NCBI RefSeq assembly: GCF_000017265.1
Contig: NC_011144.1
Location: 434,001-498,000, forward strand
Source: Phenylobacterium zucineum HLK1
GTDB lineage: Bacteria; Pseudomonadota; Alphaproteobacteria; Caulobacterales; Caulobacteraceae
Direction: 5' to 3'
Length of the DNA stretch: 64,000 nt
Position numbers and translations under genes: made by a program. How positions within the stretch are numbered: position 1 is the stretch's first letter; each line of letters opens with the position of its first letter. Below, piece after piece: positions 26,419 through 35,968 of the stretch. The notes beneath the pieces are model-generated. The model ran no database searches. It was not told the origin of the DNA and saw nothing but the letters and a program-made list of their open reading frames with translations.

Positions 26419-26841
26419 ATGAAGCCGATGAAGCACCCCTACGCCGTCCCCGGCCGCCTGCCCGCCGACCTGGAGCGGGTCTACGCCTATTGGAAAGGCC
26501 TGCTGCGCGGCTCGGCCCAGATTCCCTTCTGGGACGACGCCCGGCTCACCGACCTGCCGGACCTCGCCGGCCGTCTGTTCCTGGTGGATGCGTTCCAGCG
26601 GCCCGAGCGCTTCCGCTTCGGGACGGTGGGCGAGGACCTGCCGGCGGATCTGTCGGGCCTGTTCCTCGACGAGGTGGAGCCGCCCACGCCATTCGAGTTC
26701 CTCCTGTCGCAGGCCAGCGCTACGGTGGAGGCCCAGGCGCCCACCTACGTACGGGCCGAGGACGGCTATGCGCGGCTGCTGCTGCCCATGTGGGGCGACG
26801 GACGGATCTCGATGCTGCTGGGGGCGGTCGATCCCGGCTGA
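26419..26841 (+). CDS. PAS-like (PAS_5) domain protein
   Basis: A 140-residue protein resembling the alphaproteobacterial PAS_5 family. DLERVYAYWKGLLRGSAQIPFWDDARLTDLP is the characteristic opening, followed by LFLVDAFQRPERFRFGTVGEDLP and then a C-terminal half with YVRAEDGYARLLLPMWGDG and ISMLLGAV. Starts are possible at ATG 26419 or 26428. It may sense a ligand or redox signal, but no effector domain is attached. It is the first gene after FNR-type box 2 and is probably co-transcribed with the ABC exporter that follows 31 bp later. Confidence 0.72.
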   Translation: MKPMKHPYAVPGRLPADLERVYAYWKGLLRGSAQIPFWDDARLTDLPDLAGRLFLVDAFQRPERFRFGTVGEDLPADLSGLFLDEVEPPTPFEFLLSQASATVEAQAPTYVRAEDGYARLLLPMWGDGRISMLLGAVDPG

Positions 26842-26872
26842 GGCGGCGCCGTCCGCCCGCGGGGGCTGAGTC

Positions 26873-27618
<746 letters not shown>

Positions 27619-27622
<4 letters not shown>

Positions 27623-29988
27623 GGCCGGCGCCGCTCGACCGCAAGCTGCTGCGTGATCTCGTGCGGCTGCGCTGGCAGGTGCTGGCCATCGCGCTGCTGA
27701 TCGCCTGCGGGGTGTCGGTGGCGGTGATGGCCTTCTCGGCCCAGCAGGCGCTGGCGGACGCCCAGGCGGGGTTCTACGCCGAGACGCGCTTCGGGGACGT
27801 GTTCGCCCAGGCCAGGCGCGCCCCGCTCTCCCGGGCGCGGGAGCTGACGCGGATCGACGGGGTGACGGTGGCCGACGCGCGGATCGTCGAGGCCGGGCTG
27901 ATGGACGTTCCCGGCCTGTCGCGGCCGGCGGTGGCGCGGGTCGTCTCGCTGCCCGAGGACGAGGCCCGGGCGCTCAACCAGATCCGCCTCGTGCGCGGGC
28001 GCATGCCGGACCCGGCCAGCCGCGACGAGGTGGTGGCGCTGAAGACGTTCATGGACGCCGCCGGCGTCAAGCTGGGCGACCGGCTGACGACGGTGCTGGA
28101 GGGCCGCGCGTTCAGCTTCACCATCGTGGGGGCGGCGCTGTCGCCCGAGTACGTCTATGTGCCGGCGCCGCAGTCCTTCATGCCCGACGACGCCCACCAG
28201 GGCGTGTTCTGGGCTCCCCGGGCGACGGTCGAGCGCGCCGCGGGGATGACCGGGGCGTTCAACGCGGTCTCGCTGAAGCTCGCGCCGGGCGCGTCCCTGC
28301 CGCGCGTGCTGCAGGACGTGGACCGGATCCTGGCGCCCTACGGCGGGCTGGCGGCCCGCGGCCGGGAGGACCAGCCCTCGCACGCCTTCCTCGAGGCCGA
28401 GCTGAAGGAGCTGTCCACCTCGGCCTCGATCCTGCCGCCGGTGTTCCTGGCCATCGCCGCGGCCCTGGTGCACCTCGTCGTCTCGCGCATGGTGGACGCC
28501 GAGCGCGAGCAGATCGGCCTGCTGAAGGCCTTCGGTTACCGGGACGGCGAGGCGGCGCAGCCCTACCTGAAGACCGCCGCGGCGATCGGCCTGGTGGGCG
28601 CGCTGGGCGGGGGGCTGATCGGGGCGCTGCTGGGGGCGGCCATCGTCGACCTCTACCGGGAGTACTTCCGCTTCCCGGACCTCGCCGGGCGCTTCCACTG
28701 GCCGGCCTTCCTGATCGCCAGCACGGTGGCGGTGGGCGCGACGCTGGCGGGCTCGGTCTCGGCCGTGCGGCGGGCCGCGGCCCTGTCGCCGGCGGTGGCG
28801 ATGCAGCCGCTGCGCCCGGCGGTCTACCGCAGGGGCCTGCTGGACCGGCTGACGCCCGGCCGCGCTATCGACGAGGCCAGCCGGATGATCGTCCGCAACC
28901 TGGAACGCTTCCCGGTGCGCGCGGGGCTGGCGGTGGCGGGGCTCGCGGCCAGCCTCGCCCTGCTCGTCGGCGTGCAGTTCATGTTCGACAGCTTCGACCG
29001 CCTCATCGACCAGGCCTACTACCGCATCCAGCGCTGGAGCGAGTCGGTGGGCTTCATCGAGGGGCGCAGCGTGGCGGCGGCGGCCGAGCTGGGACGCCTG
29101 CCGGGAGTCTACGCCGTCGAGCCGGTGCGGGGCGCGGCCGCCCGGCTGAAGGCCAACGGGCGCCAGGAGCTGACGCAGGTGGTGGGGCTGGACCCGGGCC
29201 CGGCGCTGCAGCGGCCGCTGGACGCCGAGGGCCGGCCGCTCCCCCTGAAGGGGCGCGGCGTCGTCATCAGCGAGGCCCTGGCCCGGCGGCTGGCGCTGGC
29301 GCCCGGCGACATGGTGCGGATCGAGATCGTCGAGGGGCGGGGCGGCGCCGGCAGCGTTCCGGTGACCGCCCTGGCGCGCGACTACAGCGGCTTCACCGCC
29401 TATGTGGACCGGCGCGAGCTCAACCGGCTGATCGGGGAGGGCGACGTGATCACCGGCGCGAACCTGCTGGTCGCGGGCGACCGGCGGCCGGCCTTCTACG
29501 CGGCCATCGAGCGGACGCCGCAGATCGTCGGCTCTTCTTCGCGGGACGACACGGTGACCGCCTTCCGGCAGGTGATGATCGAGGCGTTCCGCACCACCAT
29601 GGTCTTCTACGTGGGCTTCGCGGCGGCGATCGCCTTCGGCGTGGCCTACAACACGAGCCGGATCGCGCTGTCCGAACGCGCGCGGGACCTGGCGACGCTG
29701 CGGGTCCTCGGCTTCGGCGAGGCCGAATGCGCCTACATCCTGATGGGCGAGCTGGCGATCCTGGCGCTCGCCGCCGTCCCGGTGGGGATCCTGGGCGGCA
29801 ACGCGCTGGCCGAGGGCCTGGCGGTCGCCTATTCGCGCGAGGAGGTGCGCCTGCCCCCCGTGATCACCCTGCCCAGCTACGGCGCGGCGCTCGCGGCCTA
29901 TTTCGGCGCCGTCGTACTGGCGGGCGTGCTGGTGGCGCGGCGGGTCTGGGAGTTCGATCTCGTGGCCGTCCTGAAGACGAGGGAGTAG
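27619..29988 (+). CDS. FtsX-family ABC transporter permease (large, two FtsX domains)
   Basis: A 789-residue permease starting at GTG 27619 coupled to the ATPase gene. One membrane helix lies at about residues 18-38, followed by a periplasmic domain. Three helices are found around 270-400 ([39 protein letters not shown], then [15 protein letters not shown]), one near 437-455, a second periplasmic domain and three terminal helices near 655-785. This is the duplicated FtsX architecture of YbbP/LolCE-like exporters rather than the four-helix MacB type. Substrate may be a lipid, lipoprotein or peptide. Confidence 0.88.
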
Positions 29989-29991
29989 CCG

Positions 29992-31197
29992 GTGGCGCGC
30001 ATCAAGTGGGCGAGATGGGGCCTGGGCGGGGCGGTGGCCGCGGCCGTGGCGGCGACGGCGGGCCTGCTGCTCGCGCCGCGACCGGTCCCGGCGGACGTCG
30101 AGCCGGTGCGGACCGGCCCCATCGCCGAAAGCGTCTCGGACCAGGGCTATGCGCGGGTGCGCGAGGCCTATGTGGTGGCCGCGCCCGTCTCGGGCCGGCT
30201 GGAGCGCCTGCCGCTGAAGGTGGGCGACCGGGTGAGCGCAGGCCAGACGGTGGTCGCCCGCATCCGTCCGGCCGCCGCCGACCTGCTCGACCCGCGCTCG
30301 CGCGCCCAGGCGCAGGCGAGCGTCGCCGCGGCCCAGGCGGCGGTGGGCGCGGCCCAGGCGCAGCGCGACCGGCTGGCGGCCGAGGCGCGGCGCGCGGACG
30401 TCGACCTTCAGCGGCTGCGGACCCTGGCGCAGAGCGGCTTTGCGGCCAAGCAGGCGCTGGACAGCGCCGAGGCCGAGGCCCGCTCCGCCAACGCCGCGGT
30501 CCGGGCCGCCGCCGCCGAGCTCACGGTGCGCCGGGCCGAGCTGGCCGCCGCGCGGGCGGCGCTGATGGGGCCTGACGCGGACGGGGCGAACATCGTGCCC
30601 GTGACAGCGCCGGCGTCGGGCTACGTCACCCGCCTGCTGCAGGAGAGCGAGCGGACGGTGGCGATGGGCACGCCGCTGATCGAGGTGGGCGACCAGACGG
30701 GGCTGGAGGCGGCGATCGAGTTCCTGACCCAGGATGCGGTGCGCGTCCGCGAGGGCATGCCGGCCGAGATCTACGACTGGGGCGGGGAGGGGACGATTCC
30801 CGCCATCGTCCGCCGCGTCGAGCCGCAGGGCTTCACCAAGATCTCGGCCCTTGGCGTCGAGGAGCAGCGGGTGCTGGTGCTGCTGCAGTTCGCCGGCGAG
30901 CCGGGGAAGTGGACGCGCCTGGGGCCCGGCTACCGCGTCTGGGGACGGGTGTTCCTGCGCCGCGAGGCCAAGGCGGTGAAGGCGCCGCTGGGGGCTCTCG
31001 TTCGCGCCGACGGCGGCTGGGCCGTGTTCCGGGTCGAGGGCGGCCGGGCGCGGCTGACCCGCGTGGAGGCCGGCGCCATGACCGACCGCGAGGCCGAGAT
31101 CCGCAAGGGCCTCGCCGCCGGGGACCGCGTGGTGGTGTTCCCCTCGGACAAGGTGCGGGACGGCGCGCGGATCAAGGTCCGCAAGTCCGCCGGCTGA
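29992..31197 (+). CDS. HlyD/RND-type periplasmic adaptor protein
   Basis: A 401-residue membrane fusion protein. A signal anchor is at about residues 8-27 (LGGAVAAAVAATAGLLLAP). The lipoyl half YVVAAPVSGRLERLPLKVGDRVSAGQTV, a long alpha-helical hairpin rich in Ala/Gln/Arg and the second lipoyl half PVTAPASGYVTRLLQESERTV follow, then beta-barrel strands (GYRVWGRVFLRREAKAV). GTG start at 29992. It links the ABC permease to an outer-membrane channel not encoded here. It is the last gene of the PAS-ATPase-permease-adaptor unit and convergent with the Usp gene. Confidence 0.9.
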   Translation: MARIKWARWGLGGAVAAAVAATAGLLLAPRPVPADVEPVRTGPIAESVSDQGYARVREAYVVAAPVSGRLERLPLKVGDRVSAGQTVVARIRPAAADLLDPRSRAQAQASVAAAQAAVGAAQAQRDRLAAEARRADVDLQRLRTLAQSGFAAKQALDSAEAEARSANAAVRAAAAELTVRRAELAAARAALMGPDADGANIVPVTAPASGYVTRLLQESERTVAMGTPLIEVGDQTGLEAAIEFLTQDAVRVREGMPAEIYDWGGEGTIPAIVRRVEPQGFTKISALGVEEQRVLVLLQFAGEPGKWTRLGPGYRVWGRVFLRREAKAVKAPLGALVRADGGWAVFRVEGGRARLTRVEAGAMTDREAEIRKGLAAGDRVVVFPSDKVRDGARIKVRKSAG

Positions 31198-31200
31198 CGG

Positions 31201-32097
31201 TCAGGCCGTCTGCGTCCTCGAAGGGGCGGCCCGGGCCACCGACCGTTCCGGGACCACCAGCACGTCGCAGGCCGCCGCCATCAGCAGCCGGCCCGCCACG
31301 TCGGGCGCCAGGCGTTCCAGCAGGCCGCCGCGCGCGTGGGCGCCCAGCACCATCAGGTCGGGCGCATGGTCGCGCAGGAACCGGTCGATCCGCTCATCGG
31401 GGCCCCCGTACTCGACGCGCGGAGTGATGTTCAGCGGGCGACCGGCTTCCGCCTGCACCCGCTCGACGAAGGCCTGCTGGTCCTCCAGCGCCATCGCCCG
31501 CATCTCCGCGTCGTGCTCGCTCTCGCTGAGGAAGCCGGTGAACGGCACCCGGTAGGCGTGGAGCAGGGTGAAGGCCGCCTCCGGGAACATGGCGGCGGCG
31601 CGGACCAGCGCCTGCTCGGCGGCGGGGGAAAAGTCGCTGGGGACCAGCACCTGGCCGTAGGGTCCGCGCGTCCGGCGCTTGACGACGAGGAAGGGCGCGC
31701 AGGCCTCGCGCACCAGGGCCTCGACCGTGCGGCCCGGCCGCATGCGGCCGAGGATCTCGTTGCGGGCCACGCCGACCACGATCAGGTCGGGCTTCAGGCG
31801 GCGGGCGGCCTCGCAGATCACCGCGTCGGGCCGGCCGGCGACCACCTCCACCTGTCGGCGCACCGGACGCTCGCCGATGGCGTCGGCAAGCTCGGCCTCC
31901 GCCTCGGCGCGGGCCGCCGCCCCGACCGCAGCGGCGGTCGCGGCGTCGGCCTCGACGGCGGTGACCACGTGGAGCGTCGCGTCCCAGGCCTCGGCCAGGG
32001 CGCAGGCCCGGTCCAGCGCGCGGTCGCACCTTGCGCTGAGGTCGGTGGCGAGCAGGATGCGTCCGCCGCCGGCGTTCGCAGGGTCGGATGGGGCCAT
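31201..32097 (-). CDS. Tandem universal stress protein
   Basis: A 298-residue protein with two Usp domains (about residues 13-150 and 155-290). Domain 1 starts RILLATDLSARCDRALDRA and contains PDLIVVGVARNEILGRM. Domain 2 starts GQVLVPSDFSPAAEQALVRA and contains APDLMVLGAHARGGLLERL. ATP-binding Gly motifs are partly kept in both. The ATG has the ribosome site AGGAGG. A TTGA-N6-TCAA box lies at 32146-32159, 49 bp upstream, with a possible -10 (GATATC) near 32115-32120 at class II spacing. Usp proteins of this type are typical members of hypoxia regulons. Confidence 0.9.
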   Translation of the reverse strand: MAPSDPANAGGGRILLATDLSARCDRALDRACALAEAWDATLHVVTAVEADAATAAAVGAAARAEAEAELADAIGERPVRRQVEVVAGRPDAVICEAARRLKPDLIVVGVARNEILGRMRPGRTVEALVREACAPFLVVKRRTRGPYGQVLVPSDFSPAAEQALVRAAAMFPEAAFTLLHAYRVPFTGFLSESEHDAEMRAMALEDQQAFVERVQAEAGRPLNITPRVEYGGPDERIDRFLRDHAPDLMVLGAHARGGLLERLAPDVAGRLLMAAACDVLVVPERSVARAAPSRTQTA

Positions 32098-32145
32098 GGG
32101 TCGTCCTCCTGGCGGATATCAGGGCGCGCCAGCCGTTCGACGGCA

Positions 32146-32159
32146 TTGACGGACCTCAA
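32146..32159. promoter_or_regulatory. FNR/FixK-type box (usp / cation antiporter)
   Basis: TTGACGGACCTCAA, an exact TTGA-N6-TCAA match between two divergent genes. It lies 49 bp upstream of the usp ATG and 48 bp upstream of the antiporter TTG start, so it can serve both. Confidence 0.72.
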
Positions 32160-32206
32160 CGCGCGACCGCGGCGGCCGGCCCACCTTACCATCGGGAGGG
32201 CCGCGC

Positions 32207-33211
32207 TTGATCTTCGCCTGGACGCAGTTCCTGCTGCTCGGCGCCGTGGTCGGCGTCGCCGGCTACTGGCTGTCGCGCTTCGGCGACGTGATCGCCGAGC
32301 GGACCGGCCTGTCCGGCAGCTGGGTCGGCCTCGTGCTGATGGCCACGGTCACCTCCCTGCCCGAGCTGGTCACGGGGGTGACGGCGGTGCGGGTCGAGCA
32401 CGCGCCGGACCTGGCGGTCGGCAATGTGATCGGCGCCTGCATGTTCAACCTGCTGCTGCTGAGCCTCGTGGACCTGTTTTACCGGCCCGCCTGCATGTTC
32501 AGCCGCGCCTCGCAGGGCCACGCGCTGTCCACCGGCTATGGCGCGGTGCTGCTGGGACTGGTGGGCCTCAACATCCTTGCCCCGGCGCCGCTGCCCTGGG
32601 TCCCGATCAGCTTCGCGAGCCTGCTGATCGTGCCGCTCTACGCCCTGGCCCTGCGCACCATCTTCACCTTCGAGCGCCGCCAGCTGCTGGAGCCGGCCGA
32701 GCCGTCGGTGATCCGCTACCCGGGGGTCACGCTCCGGCGGGCGATCCTCGGCTACGCGGGGGCGGCCGCGGCGGTGCTGGCCGCGGGCTTCCAGCTGCCG
32801 CGCGCCGCGCTCGAGCTGGCGGGGGCGATGGGCTGGAGCGACAGCCTGGTCGGCACCCTGCTGCTGGCGACGGCGACGGCCATGCCCGAGCTGATGGTCA
32901 CGCTGTCGGCGGTGCGGATCGGCGTCCTCGACATGGCGGTCGCCAACCTGCTCGGCAGCAACCTGTTCAACATGCTGGTGCTGGCCATCGACGACCTCGC
33001 CTACCCGGGCGGGCCGCTGCTCTCGAGCGTGGACCGGGGGCATGCGGTGAGCGTCCTGACGGCGCTGGTGATGAACGGCGTCGTCACCGCCGGCCTGATC
33101 TACCGGCCGAACGGGCGTCCCGGCGGCGCGCTGAGCTGGGCCAGCCTGGCCCTGGTCGCGGCCTACGTCCTGAACGCCTGGCTGCTGTTCAGCGGAACGC
33201 GGCCGACCTGA
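32207..33211 (+). CDS. Sodium/calcium antiporter (CaCA family)
   Basis: A 334-residue membrane protein with the duplicated alpha-repeats of cation/Ca2+ exchangers. Repeat 1 is LMATVTSLPELVTGV with AVGNVIGACMFN; repeat 2 is LLATATAMPELMVTLSA with AVANLLGSNLFN. Around ten hydrophobic segments fit the YrbG-like layout. The start is TTG 32207, six bases after the strong ribosome site GGGAGGG (32194-32200), and begins MIFAWTQFLLLG. The ion may be Ca2+, Na+ or another; sequence alone cannot decide. Confidence 0.88.
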   Translation: MIFAWTQFLLLGAVVGVAGYWLSRFGDVIAERTGLSGSWVGLVLMATVTSLPELVTGVTAVRVEHAPDLAVGNVIGACMFNLLLLSLVDLFYRPACMFSRASQGHALSTGYGAVLLGLVGLNILAPAPLPWVPISFASLLIVPLYALALRTIFTFERRQLLEPAEPSVIRYPGVTLRRAILGYAGAAAAVLAAGFQLPRAALELAGAMGWSDSLVGTLLLATATAMPELMVTLSAVRIGVLDMAVANLLGSNLFNMLVLAIDDLAYPGGPLLSSVDRGHAVSVLTALVMNGVVTAGLIYRPNGRPGGALSWASLALVAAYVLNAWLLFSGTRPT

Positions 33212-33217
33212 TCCCGA

Positions 33218-33231
33218 TTGACCTCACTCAA
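33218..33231. promoter_or_regulatory. FNR/FixK-type box of ppsA
   Basis: TTGACCTCACTCAA, an exact TTGA-N6-TCAA match seven bases after the antiporter stop. A -10 candidate CCTAGGTT lies at 33251-33258, about 31 bp from the box centre, the class II FNR geometry. The ppsA ATG is at 33288. Confidence 0.75.
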
Positions 33232-33287
33232 GGCGCGCGCCGGCCGCGCGCCTAGGTTGCTCCCCTCGCACCTTGCGGAGCGGACCC

Positions 33288-35729
33288 ATGGCGCCTGCCC
33301 ACTACATCCGACCCTTCGACACCCTGGCCCTTGGGGACGTGCCCCTGGTGGGCGGCAAGACCGCCTCGCTGGGCGAGCTGCAGCAGCTGCTGAAGGGGGC
33401 GAAGGTCGCCGTGCCCGAGGGGTTCGCGATCACCGCCCAGGCGTACCGGGACGCGCTGACCGGGGCCGGCGCCTGGGAGCCGCTGCGGGCGCTGCTGGAA
33501 GGACTGGACGTCGAGGACGTGGCCGAGCTGGCGCGCCGGGCGGCCGAGGCCCGGCGGATCGTCTACGAGGCGACAGGCGGCGAGGACCTGCGCCGCCAGA
33601 TCGTCGAGGGCTTCCGTGAGCTGAAGCGGGCGGTGGGGGCCGACATCAGCGTGGCGGTGCGCAGCTCGGCCACCGCCGAGGACCTGCCGACAGCCAGCTT
33701 CGCCGGCCAGCACGAGAGCTTCCTGCACGTGCGCGACGAGGCCGCGCTGATCGAGGCGTGCCGCCGCTGCTTCGCGTCGCTGTTCACCGACCGGGCGGTG
33801 GTCTACCGGACCCACAACGGCTTCGACCACCTGAAGGTCGCGCTCTCCATCGCGGTGATGCGGATGGTCCGTTCCGACCGGGCGGCCAGCGGGGTGACCT
33901 TCACCCTGGACACCGAGAGCGGGTTCCGGGACGTGGTGTTCGTCACCGGCGCCTACGGCCTGGGCGAGAACGTGGTGCAGGGCCTCGTCGACCCGGACGA
34001 GTTCTACGTCCACAAGCCGACGTTCCGGCAGGGCTACCGCGCGGTGCTGAAGCGCAGCCTGGGGGCCAAGCAGACCCGCATCGTCTGGGACCGCAGGGCC
34101 GGCGGCGCGGCGCTGAAGACCTTGCCGGTCGGCAGGGCCGAGCGCGGCCGCTACTGCCTGACCGACGCCGAGGTCATGGACCTGACCGACGTGGCGATCC
34201 GCATCGAGGACCACTACTCCAAGCGCGCCGGGCGGCCGACGCCGATGGACATCGAGTGGGCCAAGGACGCGGTGGACGGGCGGCTCTACGTCGTCCAGGC
34301 GCGGCCCGAGACCGTGGCCTCGCAGCGCGGCCAGACCCTGGAGACCTTCCGCCTGACCGGCTCGGGACCCGTGCTCGCGACCGGCAAGGCGGTGGGCGAG
34401 CGGATCGCCTCGGGACGGGTGCGGGTGATCCGCGGCCCCGCGGACCTGCGGGCGTTCCAGGAAGGCGAGGTGCTGGTGGCGCCCGCGACCAGCCCAGACT
34501 GGGAGCCGGTGATGAAGCGCGCGGCGGCCGTGGTCACCGACCGCGGCGGGCGCACCTGCCACGCCGCCATCGTCGCCCGGGAGCTGGGCCTGCCGGCGGT
34601 GGTGGGGGCGGGGGACGCCACGGCGCGGCTGGGGGACGGCGGCCTCGTCACCGTCTCCTGCGCCGAGGGCGAGACCGGCCGGGTCTACCAGGGGCGGGTC
34701 CCGTTCGAGGTGACGCGGCTGGACCTGGCCTCGCTGGCGACGCCCGTCACGGAGGTGATGCTGAACCTGGCGCATCCCGAGCTGGCCTTCCGGTTCGCCC
34801 AGCTGCCCTCGGCGGGCGTGGGCCTGGCCAGGCTGGAGTTCGTGATCGGCGAGCAGATCCGGCTGCACCCGATGGCGGCGGCGCATCCGGACCGGGTGAC
34901 CTCGGCCCGGCAACGGGCGCAGATCGCCCGGCTGTCGCGCGGCTTTCCCTCGCCGCGGGCCTATTTCGTCGAGCGGCTGGTGGAGGGCGCGGGCGTGATC
35001 GCGGCCGCCTTCCACCCGCGGCCGGTGATCGTCCGGCTGTCGGACTTCAAGACCAACGAGTACGCCCGCCTGACCGGCGGGGCCGACTTCGAGCCCCGCG
35101 AGGAGAACCCGATGCTGGGGTTCCGGGGCGCCTCCCGCTACGCCCATCCGCTCTACGCCGACGGCTTCGCCCTGGAGTGCGAGGCCCTGGCGCGGGTGCG
35201 GCGGGACCTCGGCCTGAAGAACCTGAAGGTGATGATCCCCTTCTGCCGGCGGGTGGAGGAGGCCCGGCGCGTGCTGGACGCCATGGCCGCCAACGGCCTG
35301 AAGCGCGGCGAGGACGGGCTGGAGGTCTATGTGATGTGCGAGATCCCCAACAACGTCATCCAGATCGACGCCTTCGCCGAGCTGTTCGACGGGTTCTCGA
35401 TCGGCTCAAACGACCTGACCCAGCTCGTGCTGGGCGTGGACCGCGACTCCGAGACGGTGGCCTTCGACTTCGACGAGCGCGACCCGGGCGTGCTGGAGAT
35501 GCTGCGCCAGGCGGTGACCGGGGCGCACCGCAACGGCCGGCACGTGGGCATCTGCGGCGAGGCGCCGGCGACCTATCCCGAGGTCGCGGCGTTTCTCGCC
35601 GGCGTCGGCATCGACTCCATCAGCGTCAATCCGCAGAGCCTGCCGCGCACGCTGGCCGCGGTGCGCGAGGCGGAAGCCGCGGCCGCCAAGGCGCCGGCCC
35701 GGGAGCTGTCGAAGATCGGCGGTGTTTGA
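33288..35729 (+). CDS. ppsA: Phosphoenolpyruvate synthase
   Basis: An 813-residue PEP synthase (pyruvate, water dikinase) that makes PEP from pyruvate and ATP with release of AMP and phosphate. The N-terminal ATP-binding domain has LVGGKTASLGEL, VAVRSSATAEDLPTASFAGQ and YGLGENVVQG. The phospho-carrier His425 is in DRGGRTCHAAIVARELG. The C-terminal PEP/pyruvate barrel has NPMLGFRGASRY, YVMCEIPNNV and GFSIGSNDLTQLVLGVDRD. The order and length match PpsA rather than PpdK. It is preceded by its own FNR-type box, which suits gluconeogenic rerouting in low oxygen. Confidence 0.95.
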   Translation: MAPAHYIRPFDTLALGDVPLVGGKTASLGELQQLLKGAKVAVPEGFAITAQAYRDALTGAGAWEPLRALLEGLDVEDVAELARRAAEARRIVYEATGGEDLRRQIVEGFRELKRAVGADISVAVRSSATAEDLPTASFAGQHESFLHVRDEAALIEACRRCFASLFTDRAVVYRTHNGFDHLKVALSIAVMRMVRSDRAASGVTFTLDTESGFRDVVFVTGAYGLGENVVQGLVDPDEFYVHKPTFRQGYRAVLKRSLGAKQTRIVWDRRAGGAALKTLPVGRAERGRYCLTDAEVMDLTDVAIRIEDHYSKRAGRPTPMDIEWAKDAVDGRLYVVQARPETVASQRGQTLETFRLTGSGPVLATGKAVGERIASGRVRVIRGPADLRAFQEGEVLVAPATSPDWEPVMKRAAAVVTDRGGRTCHAAIVARELGLPAVVGAGDATARLGDGGLVTVSCAEGETGRVYQGRVPFEVTRLDLASLATPVTEVMLNLAHPELAFRFAQLPSAGVGLARLEFVIGEQIRLHPMAAAHPDRVTSARQRAQIARLSRGFPSPRAYFVERLVEGAGVIAAAFHPRPVIVRLSDFKTNEYARLTGGADFEPREENPMLGFRGASRYAHPLYADGFALECEALARVRRDLGLKNLKVMIPFCRRVEEARRVLDAMAANGLKRGEDGLEVYVMCEIPNNVIQIDAFAELFDGFSIGSNDLTQLVLGVDRDSETVAFDFDERDPGVLEMLRQAVTGAHRNGRHVGICGEAPATYPEVAAFLAGVGIDSISVNPQSLPRTLAAVREAEAAAAKAPARELSKIGGV

Positions 35730-35739
35730 GCCGGATCAA
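35726..35739. promoter_or_regulatory. FNR/FixK-type box of the P-type ATPase
   Basis: TTGAGCCGGATCAA overlaps the ppsA stop codon (TGA 35727-35729). GTAGAC at 35762-35767 sits about 32 bp from the box centre as a -10 candidate. A start near 35774 would leave an untranslated leader of about 195 nt before the ATPase ATG. The 35730-35968 gap holds no convincing gene. Confidence 0.68.
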
Positions 35740-35968
35740 ACCGGCCCCGGCGCCGGCCGTGGTAGACGTCGGATCGTTCCGGTGTGGCTTTGCGGCTCGG
35801 CCGGAACGGGGCCAGCGGCCAAACGGCCAGGGCCCACCGCGTCCAAAGCCCCGACACGAGGACGGCGGCGGCGGATTGAGCAACTCGGACCGGGTCTCCC
35901 GCCCGTGCAGGAGGCCCGGTCGCGGCCCTCCGGCGCTCGGCTTCCCCGATCCCCCAGGCTAGGGTCGT

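Noticed and set aside
35870..35890. Additional FNR-like site (TTGAGCAACTCGG) before the ATPase
   Set aside because: The second half-site does not match TCAA.
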